Position numbers and translations under genes: made by a program. A stretch of 8,937 bases of DNA. It comes from GCA-020344555 sp964405925. GTDB lineage: Bacteria; Planctomycetota; Phycisphaerae; UBA1845. Under the pieces are notes generated by a model. That model was not told the origin of the DNA and ran no database searches. It saw only the letters and a list, made by a program, of their open reading frames with translations. The stretch is from positions 1 through 8,937 of the forward strand of contig CAYOQG010000248.1 in assembly GCA_964405925.1 (NCBI GenBank), in the 5' to 3' direction. Position 1 is the stretch's first letter. Every line of letters starts with the position of its first letter. This document shows positions 1 through 4,602 of the stretch, piece by piece.

Positions 1-259
1 GCGTCTGCGCGCGGTACCAACGGTGTGCTTCGCGAAAGTACACGCCCTCGGCCAAGCACCATGCCGCGAGGATGGACGCAACTCTTGCGCGCGCTTTCTT
101 GATGAAACGGACGACCGCGAACGCCCACGGTCGGTCGCAGACCATAGCAGGTAGCTTCGTGATGCGTGCATCGGTTTTGGCAAACGCGGGTTGCATCTCC
201 ATCCCGTCAACCGGCAGGGAAGCGTTAGTTTTTTCGCGCCGGGCGCCCAGCATCCTCAT
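1..259 (-). CDS. Possible hypothetical protein, partial (3' end outside window)
   Basis: A minus-strand frame starts at ATG 259-257 and stays open for 86 codons to the window edge, so its C-terminus is missing. An in-frame TAA lies at 277-275, and this ATG is the first start after it. It is preceded by GAGG followed by 5 nt, a plausible ribosome-binding site. About 70 percent of codons end in G or C. The later part reads RPWAFAVVRFIKKARARV and then AAWCLAEGVYFREAHRWYRA, which is a balanced composition with aromatic and basic residues. I do not recognise a family. Caution: the plus strand is also open here (3-281) with the same third-position phase, so strand choice rests on the start context and on the more protein-like composition of the minus reading. 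If real, it would be divergent from the response regulator gene. Confidence 0.4.
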   Translation of the reverse strand, partial: MRMLGARREKTNASLPVDGMEMQPAFAKTDARITKLPAMVCDRPWAFAVVRFIKKARARVASILAAWCLAEGVYFREAHRWYRAQT

Positions 260-493
260 CTCTTCCTCATGTCGTTACTGACATCGACGTAGCTTGCTGG
301 CCCCTGCGCTGAGCCACAGCGAGAACAACCCCGTATCACAGAGAACTACGCAACGTTCAGCGAACTCGTGGCGTCGGTGACTTTCGCATGTCGCTCTGGC
401 CGAGATGGAGAAGCCTTCGAATCGGGTGGCCTCTCTTCACCCTACCCCTGAACGCGCCATCTCGAGGCTGCGAACGATTGTAGGGACCTGGCC
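260..493. other. Intergenic region, no gene seen
   Basis: No convincing coding frame was found. The only structure noted is a short palindrome at 269-284 (ATGTC, 6-nt loop, GACAT). It overlaps the ribosome-binding region of the possible minus-strand gene and could be a local operator or chance. Confidence 0.4.
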
Positions 494-535
494 TAACAGC
501 ACGGTTACAGAGACATGACAATCCTGTAATGTTCT
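494..535 (+). repeat. Direct repeat copy 1 (pairs with 824-865)
   Basis: This 42-bp segment aligns without gaps to 824-865, an offset of exactly 330 bp, with about 32 of 42 bases identical. It begins TAACAGCAC in both copies and includes the palindromic box described separately. Each copy also has an extra TKACA half-site 11 bp upstream of the half-site in its palindrome: 505-509 before 516-520 here, and 835-839 before 846-850 in copy 2. Confidence 0.75.
513..532. promoter_or_regulatory. Cop-box-like operator 1
   Basis: The 20-bp imperfect palindrome is ACATGACAATCCTGTAATGT, with arms ACAT-ACA and TGT-ATGT around the centre ATCC. It resembles the known CusR/PcoR/CopR box (TGACA, short spacer, TGTAAT or TGTCAT). 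A CusR-like response regulator is encoded downstream, which makes self-binding a reasonable inference. This copy lies 486 bp upstream of that gene, so it may control something else, such as a transcript starting near 560-580 or the divergent frame at 259-1. Confidence 0.6.
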
Positions 536-541
536 CTTCAG

Positions 542-718
542 TTGAACGCAGTCATTCTACGGAGATCTTGGATCATCGCCGCCGTCTTTCTGGCGGCTGG
601 TGTGACGGGTCATCCGGCCTGGATTCCAGCCACAGCTGTATCAAGACAAGAAGCACGCCTATCGCCGCGCATGCAACCAGAAGCCATATTCCCATGTGAG
701 TACGAGTCGTTCCTGTAA
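542..718 (+). CDS. Doubtful small secreted peptide (58 codons) or gene relic
   Basis: This frame starts at TTG 542 and ends at TAA 716-718. It follows an in-frame TAA at 527-529 that lies inside the upstream box. The conceptual product has a signal-peptide look: basic RRSW, hydrophobic IIAAVFLAAGVTG, then a possible ATA cleavage site and a short tail ending FPCEYESFL. There is no ribosome-binding site before the TTG, and the start is only 9 nt from the box, too close for a promoter using that box. In-frame GTG 602 and ATG 671 are alternatives but remove the hydrophobic part. It could be a relic of an exported protein, or not coding at all, since the same DNA holds hairpins at 578-597, 614-629 and 724-742. 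Confidence 0.2.
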   Translation: MNAVILRRSWIIAAVFLAAGVTGHPAWIPATAVSRQEARLSPRMQPEAIFPCEYESFL

Positions 719-723
719 CCCGA

Positions 724-742
724 TTGACTCCCCTCAAGTCAA
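724..742. other. Short inverted repeat after the doubtful peptide frame
   Basis: TTGACT at 724-729 pairs with AGTCAA at 737-742 across a 7-nt loop. It lies 5 nt after the TAA of the doubtful 542-718 frame. No T-run follows, so it is not a clear intrinsic terminator. Confidence 0.3.
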
Positions 743-823
743 GATACCTAACTTGCGGGTCCTTGTGTCGACCGTGCCTGAAGACACGTTCGCCGCGCTA
801 GGCACAATGGTACCAGCGGCCCA

Positions 824-865
824 TAACAGCACAGTGACAACAAGATTACAATCCTGCAATCTTCA
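824..865 (+). repeat. Direct repeat copy 2 (pairs with 494-535)
   Basis: This is the second copy of the 42-bp direct repeat, gap-free at an offset of 330 bp. The changes between copies inside the box are paired so that each copy keeps its own dyad symmetry (ACAT with ATGT in copy 1, AGAT with ATCT in copy 2). That is what selection on a dimer-binding site would give. Confidence 0.75.
843..862. promoter_or_regulatory. Cop-box-like operator 2, upstream of the response regulator
   Basis: The 20-bp palindrome is AGATTACAATCCTGCAATCT, with arms AGATTACA-like and TGCAATCT around ATCC. It shares the core AT-ACAATCCTG-AAT with the box at 513-532. It ends 156 bp before the response regulator ATG and so is the natural site for autoregulation of the two-component operon. 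No convincing -35/-10 pair was found downstream, so the exact promoter is not called. Confidence 0.65.
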
Positions 866-887
866 CCCCGCGCCCCGGGGCACGGTT

Positions 888-942
888 GCTTGCTGGCTGA
901 GACGTGCGCCGGGAAGGGATATCGGCAGCTTGCTGGGTGAAA
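888..942 (+). repeat. Short direct repeat in the regulator leader
   Basis: GCTTGCTGGCTGAGA at 888-902 recurs as GCTTGCTGGGTGAAA at 928-942, 13 of 15 bases identical at an offset of 40 bp. It lies between operator 2 and the response regulator start. It may be a minor protein-binding repeat or chance. Confidence 0.35.
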
Positions 943-1018
943 GCGGTCGGACTAGACTTCCCGTTGGCGACCACTGCCGTGGAACCGCCTCGGGAGCGGT
1001 TGAGCTGGAGGCTGCAGG

Positions 1019-1696
1019 ATGCGCGTCTTGGTGATCGAGGACGAGCCGGGCGTGGGCGGCTTCGTGAGGAAGGGCCTGCGCGAGGCTTCGTATGCTGTGG
1101 ACCTCTCCGACAACGGCACCGACGGTTTCAACCTGGCGTGCTCGAAGCAGTACGACGTCATCGTGCTCGACTTGATGCTGCCCGGGAAAGACGGCTTCAC
1201 GGTTCTGGATGAGCTTCGGTCCCGCGGCATCCGGACCCCCGTGATCTGCTTGACCGCACGAGATGCCGTCGACGATCGCGTAAGAGGCCTGGACCTCGGC
1301 GCTGATGACTATCTGACCAAGCCATTCAGCTTTGCCGAGCTGCATGCCCGTATCCGTGCCCTCTTGCGCCGAGGGCACGCAATGACCACGAACCCGATCG
1401 TCGTAGCCGATCTGGTCGTGGACGTGCTCGCCCGAACCGTCCATCGCGGGCAGCGGCGAATCGACTTATCACCCAATGAATTCGCTTTGCTGGAGTATCT
1501 GGCGCGCAACACCGGGCAGGTTCTCTCGCGAACGATGATCCTGGAGCATGTTTGGGACATGAACCAGGATCCGATGACCAACGTGGTCGATGTCCACATA
1601 AACCGCCTGCGGAAGAAGGTGGATACAGGGTTTCACCCTCCCTTGATCCACACCATTCGTGGAGTTGGCTATGTCCTCCGACACGACGAACCGTAG
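1019..1696 (+). CDS. OmpR-family response regulator, heavy-metal (CusR-like) type
   Basis: This is a cytoplasmic transcription factor that receives phosphate from the kinase encoded next to it and binds DNA. The product has 225 residues, the usual length for the family. The receiver domain covers about residues 1-118: acidic pair E8-D9, phospho-acceptor D51 (IVLDLMLPGKDG), switch T79 and conserved K101 (DDYLTKPFSFAEL). A winged-helix DNA-binding domain covers about 126-221, with its recognition-helix region at NVVDVHINRLRKKVD and the wing ending IRGVGYVL. The overall wording is closest to the CusR/CopR/PcoR subgroup. The start is supported by GGAGG at 1007-1011, 7 nt before the ATG. The kinase ATG lies inside the 3' end of this gene (26-nt overlap), so the two are co-transcribed and probably translationally coupled. 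Two cop-box-like palindromes upstream suggest autoregulation. The actual signal (copper, silver or other) cannot be read from the sequence. Confidence 0.95.
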   Translation: MRVLVIEDEPGVGGFVRKGLREASYAVDLSDNGTDGFNLACSKQYDVIVLDLMLPGKDGFTVLDELRSRGIRTPVICLTARDAVDDRVRGLDLGADDYLTKPFSFAELHARIRALLRRGHAMTTNPIVVADLVVDVLARTVHRGQRRIDLSPNEFALLEYLARNTGQVLSRTMILEHVWDMNQDPMTNVVDVHINRLRKKVDTGFHPPLIHTIRGVGYVLRHDEP

Positions 1697-3113
1697 AAGG
1701 GCTTTCAGGACCATCGGAGCACGCCTGACTCTCTGCAGCGCTGGGGTAATGCTCTGTGTGTGCGCGTTCTTGTGCGGAACGCTGTACTTGGGCATGTTCT
1801 ATGCCCTACGCGGTGAGGTGGACAGGTTTCTCGAAGGAGAAGTGCACGAGTTCATAGTTACCGTGAATGCGCACCCCAACGACGATGCCGGTCTTGAGCA
1901 GGCGATTCGACGGGAACTCGGGGGGCGAACGCGACGGGATCTGGCCTTTCGACTGTTCGACAAGGGTGGAAACTTGATCGTCAGCAGCGAACCCAAAGAC
2001 CCACTTGTAGGTGTGTGGGCCCCGCCGACCAGCCCGGAGTGGAAGAGCCCTTCTCTTCACTACGAGACCGTTCAGCTGGCGGCTCATCCGCATGCGCTTC
2101 GCCTTTGCAGCCTTCGCGTCGAGATGCTCGACGGGCGCACCTGCGTCGCTCAGGCCGGCTATATGCTTGATCGCATGGCCACTTCACTCGCGCTCTTCCG
2201 TCAAGTCTGTGCGGTTGCCATGGTGGTTGCAGTTCTTGCTGCGGTAGCGGCTGGGAGGTTTCTCGCCAGGCGCAGTCTACGGCCTATGCATGCCTTGACC
2301 GACACGGCGCAACGGATCGGCGCCGACAGCCTGACCGAACGGATTCCTCTGGCCGACACGAATGATGAACTGGACCAGTTAGCAATGACACTGAATAACA
2401 TGCTGGATCGCATCGAGCGTCACGTCACGCAAGTGCAGCAATTCACCGCCGATGCATCACACGAATTACGTTCACCGCTTGCAGCGTTGCGCGGCAGCGC
2501 CGAGTTGGCCCTGACGCACCCTCGCAGCGCGGAGGAACTCCGACAAGTGATCGAGGAGAGCATCGAACATTACGATCGTCTCACAAGAATCGCGGAAGAC
2601 CTGCTACTCCTTACCCGTGCAGACGCTGGTGATCAAGTCCTACACTGTGAATCGGTCCGGTTCGATTCGGCCGTGCAGGATGTAGTCGACCTGTACACCC
2701 CGCTGGCACAGGAATGTGGGATCGATCTGACGTTGGGCAATTTGGAAGAGCTCCGACTCAAGGCTGATGGTACCCGCCTGCGCCAACTTGTCGGAAACTT
2801 GATCGACAACGCGATCAGGTATACGGAAGCAGGCGGTCAAGTGACGGTCTCTGTGGCGCAGGCTAACGGCATGGCTCGCCTCAGTGTGGCTGATACGGGA
2901 GTCGGGATTCCTTCCGATCATCTGTCGCGCGTGTTCGATCGATTCTATCGAGTCAACCGCGCCCGTTCTGCGAAGCACGGAGGAGCCGGCCTGGGTCTGG
3001 CTACCTGCCGCATGATTGCCGAAGCCCACGGTGGGAAGATCAGCATATCGAGCATCCCCGGCGAGGGTACAAGTGTCACGGTGGGGATTCCCGTTGACGC
3101 CGTTGAAGGCTGA
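1671..3113 (+). CDS. Heavy-metal-type sensor histidine kinase (CusS-like)
   Basis: This inner-membrane sensor kinase autophosphorylates on histidine and passes phosphate to the adjacent regulator. ATG 1671 is preferred (480 aa) because GGAG lies 6 nt upstream; an in-frame GTG at 1659 would add four residues. Numbered from that ATG, the order is: TM1 at about 19-46; periplasmic sensor at about 47-178; TM2 at about 179-199; HAMP at about 200-255; H-box ASHELRSP with phospho-acceptor H264; N-box NLIDNAIRY near 376-384; DTGVGIP at 408-414; F-box VFDRFYR; and G2 box GAGLGLA at 438-444. All catalytic boxes are intact. TM1 is unusually cysteine-rich, with four Cys in 14 residues including CVCAFLC, and the sensor segment carries several His and two Cys, so metal sensing is plausible but unproven. 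The gene ends in TGATG, and a hairpin at 3128-3160 follows. Confidence 0.95.
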   Translation: MSSDTTNRRRAFRTIGARLTLCSAGVMLCVCAFLCGTLYLGMFYALRGEVDRFLEGEVHEFIVTVNAHPNDDAGLEQAIRRELGGRTRRDLAFRLFDKGGNLIVSSEPKDPLVGVWAPPTSPEWKSPSLHYETVQLAAHPHALRLCSLRVEMLDGRTCVAQAGYMLDRMATSLALFRQVCAVAMVVAVLAAVAAGRFLARRSLRPMHALTDTAQRIGADSLTERIPLADTNDELDQLAMTLNNMLDRIERHVTQVQQFTADASHELRSPLAALRGSAELALTHPRSAEELRQVIEESIEHYDRLTRIAEDLLLLTRADAGDQVLHCESVRFDSAVQDVVDLYTPLAQECGIDLTLGNLEELRLKADGTRLRQLVGNLIDNAIRYTEAGGQVTVSVAQANGMARLSVADTGVGIPSDHLSRVFDRFYRVNRARSAKHGGAGLGLATCRMIAEAHGGKISISSIPGEGTSVTVGIPVDAVEG

Positions 3114-3127
3114 TGGGCAGGTTCCGA

Positions 3128-3160
3128 ATGCGCCTGTTCCCGATTGCTCGGGAGGCGCAT
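3128..3160 (+). terminator. Strong hairpin 14 nt after the kinase stop; possible terminator
   Basis: ATGCGCCT plus CCCGA pair with TCGGG plus AGGCGCAT, giving 13 pairs with one 3-nt bulge (3136-3138) and a TTGC tetraloop. The position is right for an operon terminator, but the following bases (cgagttcatctttcc) have only a weak T-run. It may instead be the first element of the structured stretch described at 3128-3262. Confidence 0.45.
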
Positions 3161-3262
3161 CGAGTTCATCTTTCCAGTATCCCCACAGGAGGAGGTGATC
3201 CGGATACCAACCCCGCCATCGGCGCCTACTGTATTCAGGAGGACTGCGCGTCGCCTGGGATA
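3128..3262 (+). ncRNA. Candidate structured RNA with GGA/anti-SD-like loops
   Basis: Three hairpins follow one another. The first is 3128-3160 (13 pairs). The second, 3177-3207, has GTATCC pairing with GGATAC around a 19-nt loop. The third, 3232-3262, has eight pairs including wobble, with a bulged G. The loop of the second contains a 12-base match to the full complement of the 16S rRNA tail (AGGAGGTGATCC, 3190-3201). AGGAGG recurs at 3237-3242 at the stem-loop edge of the third. No ATG lies at a usable distance; the only frame would use GTG 3195, too close to the motif. The arrangement could be a trailer or small RNA exposing GGA loops (CsrA/RsmA-binding RNAs do this), or a decayed gene start. 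I recognise no named RNA family. Confidence 0.3.
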
Positions 3263-3301
3263 TACCCGTTCATTCTCATCGGGCGCCCTTGGGTCACGTA
3301 A

Positions 3302-4002
3302 GTTGAAATGGTGACCTCCGGGTGCCGACCCCAACGGCGATATCCATTGACAAGCACTGGGGCACCGGCAAGCGGATTCCGACGGGCGGCAGACTTGTCC
3401 CAAACCTCCCATGGCCGAGACGATGCCATCGCCCAAGCGCGCTACACCGGTGGACGACTCCAGCATGCGCCGAACTACCTTCGATCCCCTGACCCCGACG
3501 AGTTCGTGATCCAGCAGCGAAAAACCGCGTTTATGCACCCTTGAGGGGGGGCATGTAGGCGGGTCCCGGCGGATTCCGGGCTACGTCTTGGACACCCTGA
3601 ACAAATGCAAAACGCGGAAAACCGATGCCTACTAGCACGCCTCGGGCAAGCCAGCAAGTCGCCAACGCAGCGCGGCCGCAAAGGGCCGACTCTCGTGCTC
3701 CAGGCTATGAGCCGCTGCGAAACGGTTCGGGCTCAGACCCGGCACCGACTCATCCAACGCGAATCCGGTTGATATTGCCTACCGGCTCGGTGTCACGATT
3801 GCGATTGATTGGCGGCTTTGGCGTGCGCGACGCCTGACTCATGGCCTTGCCCCGACCCTTCTACCGTTCACGGCCTGGGCCGGCAAACCCTGCACCTCAC
3901 CGGCTCAGCTCAGGCAGGGCGTTGAGCAACGCGCCATGCAAGGAGCCACGTACCCCTTCCTGCCCTAGACCCCTGACCTTGTCGCATAGGTGGCAGGAGC
4001 GG
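3302..4002. other. Degraded intergenic stretch without an intact gene
   Basis: No frame here has both a ribosome-binding site and protein-like composition. Short open frames (for example 3308-3544 and 3625-3837) are rich in Arg, Ser and Pro in the way non-coding GC-rich frames are. The stretch contains the nested palindrome at 3525-3617 and leads into the transposase relic. I read it as decayed DNA, possibly left by insertion and deletion. Confidence 0.5.
3525..3617. repeat. Nested inverted repeat (cruciform-like)
   Basis: Outer arms CCGCGTTTATGCA (3525-3537) and TGCAAAACGCGG (3606-3617) match in 12 positions with one extra base. Between them is an inner hairpin, CCCGG-cggatt-CCGGG, flanked by near-matching TGTAG and CTAC. 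The whole structure is about 93 bp with no gene inside. It could be the end of a lost mobile element, a small non-autonomous element, or a transcribed hairpin. I did not see the seven-base end motifs of an integron attC site. Confidence 0.4.
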
Positions 4003-4017
4003 TCCTTTCCTGGCCGT

Positions 4018-4161
4018 GCCGCCGGACAACGCTGGGCCATCGAGTGTTGTTTCGATACGGCCAAGCAGGAAACGGGTCGCGATGACTACGGGGCTCGCAG
4101 TTGGCACGGGCGGTATCGTCACGTGATGCTGTCGATCGCTGCCCTCGCGTTGTTTACGGTG
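4018..4161 (+). pseudogene. IS4-group / IS701-like transposase, C-terminal relic
   Basis: Inside the 3841-4245 frame, about 48 codons read like the C-terminal end of an IS701-type DDE transposase: AGQRWAIECCFDTAKQETGR, then a segment containing YGARSW, GRYRHVMLSIAALAL and FTV. The spacing R-(3)-E-(6)-K, part of the YREK signature of IS4-group transposases, is kept and includes the catalytic glutamate; the expected Tyr before the Arg is Ala. The two catalytic Asp regions and most of the protein (usually about 400 residues) are absent. The frame diverges from the family both upstream of about 4003 and after about 4161, so it is non-functional. Flanking short hairpins at 4206-4233 and 4251-4274 could be remains of the element's right end. 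Confidence 0.75.
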
Positions 4162-4205
4162 AGCCCCATACCGCGATGCGCGACTGTAGTACTAGCGTGG
4201 AAGTG

Positions 4206-4274
4206 TTGCTCACCCGCGATTGCTATGAGCAATTACGCCTTGTGAGTACGGCACTTTGTTAGCGGAAAAAGTGC
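4206..4274. repeat. Cluster of short inverted repeats after the transposase relic
   Basis: TTGCTCA (4206-4212) pairs with TGAGCAA (4226-4232), and ATTGCT (4219-4224) can instead pair with AGCAAT (4228-4233). A separate perfect 7-bp stem is GCACTTT (4251-4257) with AAAGTGC (4268-4274). They sit where the right end of the old insertion sequence would be expected. No matching left end was found, so their identity as IS termini is a guess. Confidence 0.35.
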
Positions 4275-4590
4275 ACCATAGAAACGCCGTCCGGGTCGGC
4301 GGAAGAAGCTGCGCCAGATTCGGACTCTGCCGCCCCTCACGCTGTCGCCTCGCTGTGTTCGGGTCAAGAACCTAGCGTATGCAAATTCCGAATACCTGGG
4401 ACGAATGAGCGTACGCAAGCGCGCGTTCTTCAGCGCAACCAGCATGTTTTCGCCAAACTTCCCAATTTCGCCATTTTGCAAATCGCCCGCGGTATTGTAC
4501 CTGTAAGCGGTGGTGGCCCGGGGCGCGAAGTGCGCGCGATCCCCCGTGTTGGGGTCCGCCTATCGCGCTGGGGTGAGCATCCTGGACCTC
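4275..4590. other. Upstream region of the protease gene
   Basis: No gene was recognised. The segment 4441-4500 is relatively AT-rich, with three TCGCC motifs (4450, 4468, 4483) and TATTGT at 4493-4498. It is the likeliest promoter area for the protease, but I could not find a -35/-10 pair with normal spacing. Confidence 0.35.
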
Positions 4591-4602
4591 GGAGGGCGAG
4601 AG

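Noticed and set aside
3..281. Plus-strand open frame (ATG at 72), 69 codons from the ATG
   Set aside because: It shares third-position phase with the minus-strand frame, lacks a ribosome-binding site before ATG 72, and has Ser/Arg/Ala-heavy composition typical of a shadow.
696..1034. 112-codon plus-strand frame
   Set aside because: It runs through the second operator and the regulator's ribosome-binding site, overlaps the regulator start, and looks like random GC-rich translation.
863..1444. 193-codon minus-strand frame
   Set aside because: It is the antisense shadow of the response regulator, whose domains and motifs are unambiguous.
1659..1670. GTG start for the kinase four codons upstream
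   Set aside because: ATG 1671 has GGAG at a 6-nt distance and gives a typical N-terminus; the GTG itself overlaps that ribosome-binding site.
3187..3201. Possible 3' tail of a 16S rRNA gene on the minus strand
   Set aside because: Only the terminal anti-SD stretch matches; the preceding bases on the minus strand lack the conserved helix-45 sequence of 16S rRNA.
2945..3538. 197-codon minus-strand frame overlapping the kinase 3' end
   Set aside because: A third of it is antisense to the kinase G1/G2 boxes; no ribosome-binding site or recognisable family; the composition resembles non-coding frames.
3525..3617. Integron attC site
   Set aside because: Size and symmetry are suggestive, but the paired RYYYAAC/GTTRRRY end motifs were not seen and no integrase or cassette is nearby.
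4233..4481. 82-codon minus-strand frame
   Set aside because: TTG start without a ribosome-binding site, very Arg-rich, spans the hairpin after the transposase relic; no recognised family.
4476..4498. TTGCAA / TATTGT as a sigma-70 promoter for the protease
   Set aside because: The spacing is 11 bp, far shorter than the usual 16-18 bp.
4510..4602. Upstream GTG start for the protease (31 extra residues)
   Set aside because: The extension would put Arg-rich residues before the signal peptide; ATG 4603 has GGAGGG 6 nt upstream and a proper signal sequence.
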